Of a DNA stretch of 9,764 nt, positions 1-5,236 are shown piece by piece. Origin of the DNA: Candidatus Pacearchaeota archaeon (GTDB taxonomy: Archaea; Nanobdellota; Nanobdellia; Pacearchaeales; GW2011-AR1); assembly GCA_002687255.1 (NCBI GenBank), contig NYZR01000019.1:1-9764 (forward strand). The letters are read 5' to 3'. Each line of letters starts with the position of its first letter. The stretch's first letter is position 1. The notes beneath the pieces are model-generated. The model was not told the origin of the DNA. It did not search any database and saw only the letters and a list, made by a program, of their open reading frames with translations. Made by a program: the position numbers and the translations under genes.

Positions 1-23
1 AGGATTGTGGTGAAAATGTGTGG

Positions 24-1451
24 ATGTTGATTAAGACAGATGTTGATTTGTGGTATGCTGGGATGGACAGTAAGTTCGATGTGCTTGATTCTGTGGGGGC
101 GAGTTTTCCTTTATATGACAACGGTTTCCTTGGATCGTTGAGGGTTGCGAATATCCATAAGACTCTTGTTTTGAGAAAGTTTGAGAAGTATGTTGCTTCT
201 TATGTTGTCTTCGGTTCGTTAGTGAGGGGGACAGCGGACAAGACGAGCGATGTGGATACGTTTGTGATTATCGATGATACGGATATAAAGCAGATGCCTC
301 GATTGCAGTTGTTGGAGAAACTGCGAGGAATTATTTATGATTATATTAGGGAGGCTTCGGCTCTTGCTGGGGTGAAGAATATTTTGAATGTTCAAGTTTC
401 GTTGTTGACTGATTTCTGGCAACGGGTGAAGGATGCTGAGCCTGTGGCGTTTACGATGTTGCGAGATGGTGTGCCTATGTATGATCGGGGGACGTTTATT
501 CCGTGGAAGTTGTTGTTGCAAATGGGGAAGATTAAGCCTTCGCAGGAAGCGATTGATCAGTATATGAAGAACGGAGAGCAGACAAAGGAGATGGTGAAGC
601 GACGGTTGATGGATTCTTTGGTTGATGTGTATTGGGGCGTCGTTACTCCGACGCAGGCGATGATGATGCTTTCTGGGGAAGCGCCGGCTGTTCCTAAGGA
701 ATTGATTTCTGAGGTTAAGAAAGTTTTGGTGCAGCGGGAGAAGGTGATGACCGCTAAGGATCTGAAGACTCTGGAGAAATTGGTTGGCCTGTATAAGGGA
801 TATGAGCACGGAACGGTTAAGGAGATTTCTGGAAAAGAGATTGATGAGTTGCTTGTTTTGTGGGAGGCGTATCAGAAGGAGCTGAAGAAGATGCGGGCTG
901 TTTTGGAGCAGCGGATGCAGGATAAGACGGCGGATGAAGTTTATGATCAGGTCTTCGGGCTTCTTGAGAATGTTCTTGGTGTGAAAGGGCAGAGCTCTTT
1001 GGTGAAAGCCTTTGGAGAACAGATGGTGAAGGTGGGGAAGGTTCAGCCAAGGTTCGGTCGGATTTTGGAGGAGTTGGTGAAGATGAAGGGGAAGATGAAG
1101 CGAGGGAAGGTTTCTGCTCGTGAGTCTGATAAGGTGAAGAAGGATGCTTCTGAGTTGCTGAATGCTTTGACTGAGTATGCTCAACGGAAGGAGCTTCTTG
1201 AGAAGCGTGGGGTGTTTGCCGTGCGTTACGATGGCGGGAAGAAGGTGGCTGAGGTGGTTGCTGCCGGGAGTGATGTGTTTGTGGTTGTTGAGGGGGCTGT
1301 TAAGGCTGTTAAGAATGGGAAGTTGGTTGCTTCTTCGGAGGAGGTTGTTCGTAAGGCTCTTGAGAAGAAGGGTGGTGGTGAGGTGAAGATTGGGGCTGAG
1401 GTTTTTGGGTTGTTGGAGAAGGAGTTGGGGAGCTTTGAGGTTAGTTTGTAA
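24..1451 (+). CDS. MNT-fold nucleotidyltransferase fused to a long helical C-terminal region
   Basis: Predicted nucleotidyltransferase of the minimal (MNT/KNTase-like) fold, which in known relatives transfers a nucleotide to a protein, RNA or small molecule; the substrate here is unknown. Seen: a glycine-serine (about residues 64-65, counting from ATG 24) followed by exactly ten residues and then Asp-Val-Asp, the GSX10DXD signature of MNT proteins, inside the strand segments SYVVFGS and SDVDTFVIIDD. Residues ~120-290 match the right-edge gene at 9031 (shared FW/WW, YW and AQA landmarks), so the two are paralogues. Residues ~325-395 look like a second copy of the helical segment at ~227-290, and the last ~80 residues look like a small alpha/beta end domain. 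The third catalytic carboxylate is not obvious. GTG at 18 and ATG at 24 are both possible starts, and the frame is open to the left edge, so the gene may begin outside. It ends 16 nt before the DUF3326 gene. The fold call is firm; the function is not. Confidence 0.8.
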   Translation: MLIKTDVDLWYAGMDSKFDVLDSVGASFPLYDNGFLGSLRVANIHKTLVLRKFEKYVASYVVFGSLVRGTADKTSDVDTFVIIDDTDIKQMPRLQLLEKLRGIIYDYIREASALAGVKNILNVQVSLLTDFWQRVKDAEPVAFTMLRDGVPMYDRGTFIPWKLLLQMGKIKPSQEAIDQYMKNGEQTKEMVKRRLMDSLVDVYWGVVTPTQAMMMLSGEAPAVPKELISEVKKVLVQREKVMTAKDLKTLEKLVGLYKGYEHGTVKEISGKEIDELLVLWEAYQKELKKMRAVLEQRMQDKTADEVYDQVFGLLENVLGVKGQSSLVKAFGEQMVKVGKVQPRFGRILEELVKMKGKMKRGKVSARESDKVKKDASELLNALTEYAQRKELLEKRGVFAVRYDGGKKVAEVVAAGSDVFVVVEGAVKAVKNGKLVASSEEVVRKALEKKGGGEVKIGAEVFGLLEKELGSFEVSL

Positions 1452-1467
1452 ATCATGTTTAAGAACT

Positions 1468-2769
1468 ATGGAGCTTTATGAGAAAGAGGTGCTTGTTCCC
1501 TTGCCCAGAGGGGGTGTTGATCTTTTGAAGTATTTTTCGGAGTGTGTTACTGCTCATCTTTCGGATGGAGAAATCCTTCTGAGATTTGTCGTGGTAAAAA
1601 CTGATGCTCGTGGGTATCATTGTGAACTCGGCGTTCTTGCAAATGCTCTGGATAAGGGTAATGAAAGGGGATCGATATTTGACTTTCAAATGGGTGGGTC
1701 GGAGGAGGTGGAAGATTTTACCGTGGCCCTTCTTATTCCTACGGGGATCGGCGCTGAAATAGGAGGACATTGTGGGGATGGAAATGCTGTAGCAAGGCTG
1801 GTTGCTTCTACTTGTGATACTCTGATTACCCACCCTAATGTTGTGAACGCTTCTGATATCAATGAGCTCCCTGAGAATGGTCTCTATGTTGAAGGGAGTG
1901 TTCTTACTAGACTTTTCATGGGTCAGATAGGATTACAGAAGGTTAGATCTAACAGAATTTTGATGCTCATGGATCGACATAGCGATCGATTATTTAATGA
2001 CGAGGTGGTCAACTCAGTCTCTGCGGCTAGAGCCACATTAGGTATTTCATGTGATGTCTATGAGATGGAACAGCAGGTAGAGAGCTCCTCTGTTTACTCT
2101 GGGTCTGGAAGGTGTGTCGGTCGTGTGGAAAAACTGCAGCGGCTTTTTGATGTGATCAAGAAACATAAGGGATCGTATGACGCTATCGGACTTTCTACGT
2201 TTATTACGACACCCCTTACTTATCATAAAGACTATTTTACCTCTGATGGTATGATCAATCCTTGGGGTGGTGTTGAGGCGATGTTAACCCACAGTATTGC
2301 TGAAGTATTCCAGCTCCCTTGCGCACATTCACCCCTCATGCCCTCTAAGGAAGTCATGAATATGGAACCTGGAATTGTTGATCCAAGAAAGGCTCCTGAA
2401 ACTTCTTCTATGACTTATTTGCATTGTATCCTCAAGGGACTCCATAAGAGTCCTCGTGTTGTTTCTTCTGACAGGGGGCTCGGTGTCGGGCGTGTCTCTT
2501 GTTTGATTCTTCCTGACGGATGTTTGGGGATCCCTACTCTTGCTGCGTTAAAGCAAGGGATTCAGGTTATAGCTGTGAAAGATCGTGAACACGTCATGAA
2601 AAATGATCTTTCATCTCTTCCCTGGCGCCCTGGACAGTTTATTCAGGTAGATACTTATTTAGAAGCGGTTGGGGTTCTTCAGGCTATCAAAGCAGGTATC
2701 TCTGTTGAGTCTGTGAAACGGCCTCTTTCCTATACGAAGGTTGTAGAAGATTTGGAGGTTGGTTTGTAA
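1468..2769 (+). CDS. DUF3326 family protein
   Basis: A 433-residue protein that I recognise by sequence as a member of the DUF3326 family, found in cyanobacteria and some archaea; its biochemical role is not established as far as I know. Family-like blocks are a glycine-rich motif IPTGIGAEIGGHCGD at about residues 90-104, THPNVVNASDIN at ~121-132, followed by a YVEGS..TR segment, and a C-terminal LPDGCLGIPTLAAL segment around 348-361. It has several conserved-looking Gly, His and Asp residues and no membrane segment or signal peptide, so it is probably cytosolic. The frame opens upstream at 1390 inside the previous gene, but ATG 1468 gives an N-terminus (MELYEKEVLVPLPRGG) that runs straight into family-like sequence, so I chose it. 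No Shine-Dalgarno site or TATA box lies at the expected distance, so it probably depends on read-through from the gene before it. Codon use is more C-ending than in the preceding gene. Confidence 0.82.
   Translation: MELYEKEVLVPLPRGGVDLLKYFSECVTAHLSDGEILLRFVVVKTDARGYHCELGVLANALDKGNERGSIFDFQMGGSEEVEDFTVALLIPTGIGAEIGGHCGDGNAVARLVASTCDTLITHPNVVNASDINELPENGLYVEGSVLTRLFMGQIGLQKVRSNRILMLMDRHSDRLFNDEVVNSVSAARATLGISCDVYEMEQQVESSSVYSGSGRCVGRVEKLQRLFDVIKKHKGSYDAIGLSTFITTPLTYHKDYFTSDGMINPWGGVEAMLTHSIAEVFQLPCAHSPLMPSKEVMNMEPGIVDPRKAPETSSMTYLHCILKGLHKSPRVVSSDRGLGVGRVSCLILPDGCLGIPTLAALKQGIQVIAVKDREHVMKNDLSSLPWRPGQFIQVDTYLEAVGVLQAIKAGISVESVKRPLSYTKVVEDLEVGL
2754..2759 (+). promoter_or_regulatory. Shine-Dalgarno site for the small gene at 2771
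   Basis: GGAGGT lies 11 nt before ATG 2771, inside the last codons of the DUF3326 gene. It supports ATG 2771 over the in-frame GTG at 2759, which overlaps the site itself. Confidence 0.6.
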
Positions 2770-2770
2770 G

Positions 2771-3037
2771 ATGCGGGAGGGTGAGGTTGGGGAGTGGAAA
2801 GGGCCTTTTTGGATGAGGGCTGTTCGCACAGGATTTAGCATTGATGAACATACTCGTAATTTTGCCAATGGTGCTGCAGGAGAAGCAAGGTCGTATATTG
2901 AGGGCATGTCTCTTGCTCAAAAGTTGATGGGTTCTTTTTGTTTTAGACTTGGGTTTCCTATGAGTTCTGATCTCGAGAAGTATTGTGGTGCGAAGTGTGC
3001 GGTTGGGGATTGGACTGTTGATCCTTATCGCTTTTAG
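2771..3037 (+). CDS. Small hypothetical protein (88 aa)
   Basis: Not recognised. It starts with ATG one base after the stop codon of the DUF3326 gene and has a good Shine-Dalgarno site inside that gene, so it is very likely translated from the same message. The protein has no hydrophobic membrane segment. It carries three cysteines in its C-terminal third: one in GSFCFR and a closely spaced pair, YCGAKC. The pair could bind a metal or form a disulfide, but three cysteines in this arrangement do not make a recognisable zinc finger. Tryptophans and phenylalanines near the N-terminus (EWKGPFWM) suggest a folded rather than disordered protein. Reality rests on the coupling, the ribosome site and a sensible composition; no family was identified. 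Confidence 0.6.
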   Translation: MREGEVGEWKGPFWMRAVRTGFSIDEHTRNFANGAAGEARSYIEGMSLAQKLMGSFCFRLGFPMSSDLEKYCGAKCAVGDWTVDPYRF

Positions 3038-3059
3038 ACATCGGGGAGGGGTGGGGACG

Positions 3060-3079
3060 CCCCTCGCTTTAGCGTGGGG
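3060..3079 (+). repeat. GC-rich inverted repeat just after the three-gene unit
   Basis: CCCCTCGCTTTAGCGTGGGG can fold into CCCC/GGGG and CGC/GCG stems, separated by one T-T mismatch, around a small T-rich loop. It begins 22 nt after the stop codon of the 88-aa gene. A GC stem here could protect or define the 3' end of the message. No strong T-run follows it directly, so a classic terminator is uncertain. Confidence 0.5.
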
Positions 3080-3087
3080 TGGTTCAC

Positions 3088-3113
3088 AGAACTTTGCTAT
3101 TTTTCAAAGTTCT
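3088..3113 (+). terminator. 9-bp perfect hairpin, possible transcription end of the upstream unit
   Basis: AGAACTTTG at 3088-3096 is perfectly complementary to CAAAGTTCT at 3105-3113, with an 8-nt T-rich loop. T-rich runs lie in the loop and again at about 3133-3138, which suits archaeal termination on U-rich RNA. Position between two transcription units supports a 3'-end role, but other roles are possible. Confidence 0.45.
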
Positions 3114-3139
3114 CTAAAGGATTCTTAGGGATCTTTTTG

Positions 3140-3159
3140 CTTCACCTTGGGAAGTGAAG
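3140..3159 (+). repeat. 6-bp inverted repeat next to the eL33 TATA box
   Basis: CTTCAC (3140-3145) and GTGAAG (3154-3159) form a perfect inverted repeat whose right arm ends one base before the T-run of the TATA box for the eL33 gene. The right arm occupies the position of the BRE (transcription factor B site). It could therefore be an operator overlapping the promoter, or simply a chance repeat in a purine-rich BRE. Confidence 0.35.
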
Positions 3160-3160
3160 T

Positions 3161-3168
3161 TTTAAAAA
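3161..3168 (+). promoter_or_regulatory. Archaeal TATA box for the eL33-uL16 operon
   Basis: TTTAAAAA, with a purine-rich stretch just upstream, starts exactly 29 nt before ATG 3190. That distance places the transcription start at or next to the start codon, giving a leaderless message. The TATA boxes at 4703, 5208 and 8199 have the same spacing. Confidence 0.65.
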
Positions 3169-3189
3169 CCCTTTTTCGCATACCATTTG

Positions 3190-3459
3190 ATGGAAGGATT
3201 AGTAGTTCAGTTTCGTCGGGGCAGACACAGAGTTCATGAGAGGCACTTCTTGCTTGACTTAGGTTTGTCTAGTCGTGACGAGGCTGCGAAGGCTGTTGGT
3301 AAGAAGGTGGTTTGGTCGAGTTCTGCAGGGAAGAAGATTGCTGGTGAGATTTCTAGTGCACATGGGAATAACGGTTTGGTTCGGGCGATTTTTGAGAGTG
3401 GTTTGCCGGGTCAGGCGGTGACTACTAAAGTGGAAGTTGTTGATGGAGGGAAGAAGTAA
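3190..3459 (+). CDS. rpl35ae: 50S ribosomal protein eL33 (L35Ae)
   Basis: An 89-residue basic protein of the eL33 (L35Ae) family, a small beta-barrel protein of the archaeal and eukaryotic large ribosomal subunit, absent from bacteria. Family features visible in order are an N-terminal VVQFRRGRHRVHERHFLL strand, a lysine-rich middle (GKKVVWSSSAGKKIAG), the loop IS.AHGNNGLVRAIFE and the typical C-terminal GLPGQAVTTKVEV. The length fits archaeal members, which are shorter than the eukaryotic ones. ATG 3190 is preferred over the adjacent TTG 3187 because the TATA box lies 29 nt before it. It heads a tight operon that ends with uL16; the next start codon follows after one base. Confidence 0.93.
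   Translation: MEGLVVQFRRGRHRVHERHFLLDLGLSSRDEAAKAVGKKVVWSSSAGKKIAGEISSAHGNNGLVRAIFESGLPGQAVTTKVEVVDGGKK
3445..3450 (+). promoter_or_regulatory. Shine-Dalgarno site for the 77-aa gene
   Basis: GGAGGG lies 10 nt before ATG 3461, at the end of the eL33 gene. It selects ATG 3461 over the earlier in-frame start at 3437, which precedes the site. Confidence 0.6.
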
Positions 3460-3460
3460 G

Positions 3461-3694
3461 ATGAGCCTTACTGATGAAATTTCTTTGCAGCTTGGAAGGA
3501 CGATTGCTTATAAGAATAGAGAGGTTTTAGTTAGCGCTCTTGATGCTGATCAAATGTATCAGATCAATATTGGCGGTGTGGAGGCTTCTTGTAAGGGTAG
3601 TTTTGGTGTTGCAAAGTATCTTGCTCGAACCGTCCCAAACCTTAATGGAAAAGTGGTGGTTAGAATGAGTGAGCCTTGTGAGGTGGGGGAATAG
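3461..3694 (+). CDS. Small hypothetical protein in the eL33-uL16 operon (77 aa)
   Basis: Not recognised. It sits between two ribosomal protein genes, one base after the eL33 stop, with a Shine-Dalgarno site at the right distance, and its stop codon touches the next start codon. The sequence is a mix of short helices and strands (REVLVSALDADQMYQINIGG; KVVVRMSE) without membrane segments, with two isolated cysteines. Composition is near neutral, unlike the strongly basic ribosomal proteins around it, so it need not be a ribosomal component. Co-transcription suggests a link to translation or simply shared expression; this is inference only. Confidence 0.65.
   Translation: MSLTDEISLQLGRTIAYKNREVLVSALDADQMYQINIGGVEASCKGSFGVAKYLARTVPNLNGKVVVRMSEPCEVGE
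3680..3684 (+). promoter_or_regulatory. Shine-Dalgarno site for the 105-aa gene
   Basis: GAGGT, followed by a run of G, lies 10 nt before ATG 3695 within the end of the 77-aa gene. It supports independent re-initiation at the directly adjoining start codon. Confidence 0.5.
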
Positions 3695-4012
3695 ATGGCA
3701 TTGAGTCAACCTCATTCGGAGGAGGAAGGAGGTCAGAGGCAAGTTCTCTATGATGGAAATGTTATCCCTGTAGGAGAGATCCCAGATCTTCCCGGCCATC
3801 ATTATCGGATTCGTTCTGGAAGGGGTGGATTTACTCGATTGGATCATGGTTGGATTGTTTCTGCGTTAGATACTTGCGATCCGGATGAAGAACACCGGGC
3901 AGTTGTGGAAAGTTATGTTCCAGATCTTCGCTCTGAGCCTGCCTTTCCTACCGCACTGCTTTTTCCCTCTTCATCCCCATTGGCATCCTTCCAAGGAGGC
4001 TACACACTCTAA
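3695..4012 (+). CDS. Small hypothetical protein in the eL33-uL16 operon (105 aa)
   Basis: Not recognised. The start codon directly follows the stop of the 77-aa gene, and its own stop overlaps the uL16 start by one base (TAATG), so translation is probably coupled. The N-terminal ~18 residues are polar (SQPHSEEEGGQRQ). The middle (VLYDGNVIPVGEIPDLPGHHYRIRSGRGG, about 17-46) has a turn-rich, strand-like look, and the last ~25 residues are rich in Pro, Ser and Phe and are probably flexible. The protein is acidic overall. Its C-terminal bases differ from the neighbours, being rich in C and T (CCCTCTTCATCCCC). It carries the Shine-Dalgarno site of uL16 in its last codons. Confidence 0.62.
   Translation: MALSQPHSEEEGGQRQVLYDGNVIPVGEIPDLPGHHYRIRSGRGGFTRLDHGWIVSALDTCDPDEEHRAVVESYVPDLRSEPAFPTALLFPSSSPLASFQGGYTL
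3993..3999 (+). promoter_or_regulatory. Shine-Dalgarno site for uL16
   Basis: AAGGAGG, the strongest ribosome-binding match in the window, lies 12 nt before ATG 4012 and confirms that uL16 is translated as an internal gene of the operon. Confidence 0.65.
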
Positions 4013-4548
4013 TGGCATCCCTACGAAAAGCGGGCGCATACTCGAAGAAACTCGCTCGGCCGTATACACGAGTTTCTAAGAACAGGCAGAAGGCATATAT
4101 TAAGACGAGTCCGCAGGGGAAGATTGTGAAGTTCCAGACGGGGAATATGAAAGCGGTGAAGAATGATAAGTATAAGTATGTGATTCGGTATATCGCTGGT
4201 GAGAAGGTGCAGGTTCGGGATAACGCTCTCGAGGCGTGTAGGATGTTGATTACGAAGCAGTTGGATCTGCAGTTGCCCGGGCAGTATTTCTTTGAGGTTA
4301 AGGTGTTTCCGCATCATATTTTGCGGGAGAACAAGACGGCTGCGGGAGCGGGGGCTGATCGATTGTCGAGTGGGATGAAGCATTCGTTTGGTATTACGAT
4401 CGGTCGTGCGGCGATGGTGAATGCGGGGAAGGAGATTTTTGTTGTTCGAGTTGGCAGTGAGAGGGCTGCTGCGATTGCTCGGGCTGCTGTGAATAAGGTG
4501 AAGCCTAAGGTTCCTTGTAAGGGAAGAGTTGTTTTTGAAAAAGCTTGA
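4012..4548 (+). CDS. rpl10e: 50S ribosomal protein uL16 (archaeal L10e)
   Basis: A 178-residue protein of the archaeal/eukaryotic L10e family (uL16), a core large-subunit protein near the peptidyl-transferase centre and the tRNA-binding cleft. Family blocks visible in order are the N-terminal KLARPYTRVSK, GKIVKFQTGN at ~36-45, QVRDNALEACR around 67-77, PGQYFFEVKVFPHHILRENK at ~89-108, GAGADRLSSGMKHSFG around 113-128, and a C-terminal half ending FEKA. The length matches the family. The start overlaps the preceding stop by one base and has a strong Shine-Dalgarno site. Its last codons form the left arm of an inverted repeat that spans the stop codon. It is the last gene of the eL33 operon. Confidence 0.97.
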   Translation: MASLRKAGAYSKKLARPYTRVSKNRQKAYIKTSPQGKIVKFQTGNMKAVKNDKYKYVIRYIAGEKVQVRDNALEACRMLITKQLDLQLPGQYFFEVKVFPHHILRENKTAAGAGADRLSSGMKHSFGITIGRAAMVNAGKEIFVVRVGSERAAAIARAAVNKVKPKVPCKGRVVFEKA

Positions 4549-4556
4549 GCTTTTTC
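4537..4556 (+). terminator. Inverted repeat across the uL16 stop codon
   Basis: GAAAAAGCT (4537-4545) and AGCTTTTTC (4548-4556) are perfect 9-bp arms around TG, so the TGA stop codon lies at the apex. The T-run in the right arm could signal transcription end or form a 3'-terminal stem. It is the first of four inverted repeats in a row. Confidence 0.5.
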
Positions 4557-4563
4557 TGCCTCG

Positions 4564-4583
4564 TTCAACACTTGCGTGTTGAA
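4564..4583 (+). repeat. 8-bp hairpin, second of four after uL16
   Basis: TTCAACAC (4564-4571) pairs perfectly with GTGTTGAA (4576-4583) around the loop TTGC. A TTTT run follows at 4586-4589. Together these could act as a terminator, but the following hairpins make a structured 3' region equally likely. Confidence 0.55.
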
Positions 4584-4589
4584 GATTTT

Positions 4590-4609
4590 GAGAAACACTA
4601 GTGTTTCTC
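4590..4609 (+). repeat. 20-bp perfect palindrome, third of four after uL16
   Basis: GAGAAACACTAGTGTTTCTC reads the same on both strands. As RNA it makes a strong stem; as DNA it could bind a symmetric dimeric protein. Its core (ACACT/AGTGT) resembles the core of the preceding hairpin. Confidence 0.6.
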
Positions 4610-4617
4610 GAGCCTTC

Positions 4618-4634
4618 GCAATAAGAGGTATTGC
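4618..4634 (+). repeat. 6-bp hairpin, fourth of four after uL16
   Basis: GCAATA (4618-4623) pairs with TATTGC (4629-4634) around AGAGG, with an additional CCT/AGG pairing outside a small internal loop. A T-rich stretch follows at about 4661-4680. Confidence 0.5.
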
Positions 4635-4702
4635 TTCAGGTTTTGAAAAGAAAGCTTAGGTTTTTGTTTTGGTTTGTTCTAGAGGGTTTGGGAAAGCGTA
4701 GG

Positions 4703-4710
4703 TTTATATA
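4703..4710 (+). promoter_or_regulatory. Archaeal TATA box for the HTH gene
   Basis: TTTATATA starts exactly 29 nt before ATG 4732. The same spacing at 3161/3190 and 8199/8228 makes ATG 4732 the probable leaderless start of the HTH gene, and argues against the upstream in-frame TTG 4720 and ATG 4723. Confidence 0.7.
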
Positions 4711-4731
4711 GGGTTTTCTTTGATGAGTTTT

Positions 4732-5202
4732 ATGGCGTGTCCTGATGGTTATCGTAAAAAGATTGATCTGGCTGAGGCTAGGTCTGCTGATTGGTTAGGG
4801 GAGGCAAATCTGTTGAGGGAAAAAGCCGGTGAGTTAGAGACGAGTGCAGATGCGATTGTATTGGCCTCAGACAACGATGCTCTTGATGCTGTTTATGGGT
4901 TTTTTAAGAATGGCCGTTACGCTCAATCTTCACATGAGGAGAGGGCAGCTTTTCGGAGTATGTTCCGGGATCTTGCTGAAGGAGAACATGATAAGATCGT
5001 TGGGATCAAAGAAAAGGTTACTCACGCAGAAAGGAGTGAATATTTTGCTGCCAGGAAGAGAGCAGGATACTCCCAAAAAGATATTGCAGAACAGGTTGGC
5101 CTTTCTCAACGAGCAGTCTCTCATTTTGAGAATGGTAAAACAAAAGGCTCTGATGAAATGGTCGAATTTTATAAAGATCTTTTGTCCTCTGAAGAGTTAT
5201 AA
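4732..5202 (+). CDS. XRE-family helix-turn-helix protein
   Basis: A 156-residue protein with a C-terminal helix-turn-helix of the XRE/Cro-CI type at about residues 103-151: ARKRAGYSQKDIAEQVGLSQ, then RAVSHFENGK, the usual helix 2 / turn / helix 3 followed by a W/FENG-type motif. The first ~95 residues are helical, acidic and unrecognised, perhaps a sensor or dimerisation part. Such proteins bind DNA as dimers and often control adjacent genes. The PEP synthase gene begins 34 nt downstream, so control of that gene or autoregulation is plausible but is inference. The start at 4732 is chosen from the TATA spacing. It could instead be an antitoxin-like regulator, but no toxin gene lies next to it. 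Confidence 0.85.
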   Translation: MACPDGYRKKIDLAEARSADWLGEANLLREKAGELETSADAIVLASDNDALDAVYGFFKNGRYAQSSHEERAAFRSMFRDLAEGEHDKIVGIKEKVTHAERSEYFAARKRAGYSQKDIAEQVGLSQRAVSHFENGKTKGSDEMVEFYKDLLSSEEL

Positions 5203-5207
5203 CAATC

Positions 5208-5215
5208 TTTATTAA
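5208..5215 (+). promoter_or_regulatory. Possible TATA box for PEP synthase
   Basis: TTTATTAA begins 29 nt before ATG 5237, the distance seen at the other promoters here. The match is weaker and the bases before it are not a clear BRE, so the gene may also be read through from the HTH gene. Confidence 0.45.
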
Positions 5216-5216
5216 G

Positions 5217-5234
5217 CTCTCCTGATTTGGAGAG
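5217..5234 (+). promoter_or_regulatory. Hairpin covering the GGAG site before PEP synthase
   Basis: CTCTCC (5217-5222) and GGAGAG (5229-5234) form a perfect 6-bp stem with a 6-nt loop. The right arm holds GGAG, a possible but very close Shine-Dalgarno site 4 nt from ATG 5237. In a message that starts upstream, the stem would hide this site; in a leaderless message it would not exist as RNA. Confidence 0.4.
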
Positions 5235-5236
5235 AG

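Noticed and set aside
219..1184. Long antisense open frame (321 codons) across the first MNT gene
   Set aside because: Its translation is a Leu/His/Arg/Gln/Ile-rich string typical of the reverse complement of a G+T-rich gene; no motif, promoter or ribosome site supports it.
3038..3189. Spacer checked for a tRNA gene
   Set aside because: No T-loop GTTCRANNC signature or cloverleaf arms; the hairpins present do not fit tRNA geometry.
3885..4079. Plus-strand 64-codon frame overlapping the 105-aa and uL16 genes
   Set aside because: It overlaps two better supported genes and has no ribosome site of its own.
3060..4634. Clusters of inverted repeats considered as a CRISPR array or insertion-sequence ends
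   Set aside because: The repeats differ from each other, have no regular spacers, and no transposase or cas gene is nearby.
4720..4727. Box C-like TGATGA, considered as part of a C/D guide RNA
   Set aside because: No matching D box (CTGA), C' or D' boxes at suitable distances; it lies just upstream of the HTH start.
4732..5236. HTH gene considered as an antitoxin of a toxin-antitoxin pair
   Set aside because: The following gene is PEP synthase and the preceding one is uL16; no toxin-like small gene adjoins it.
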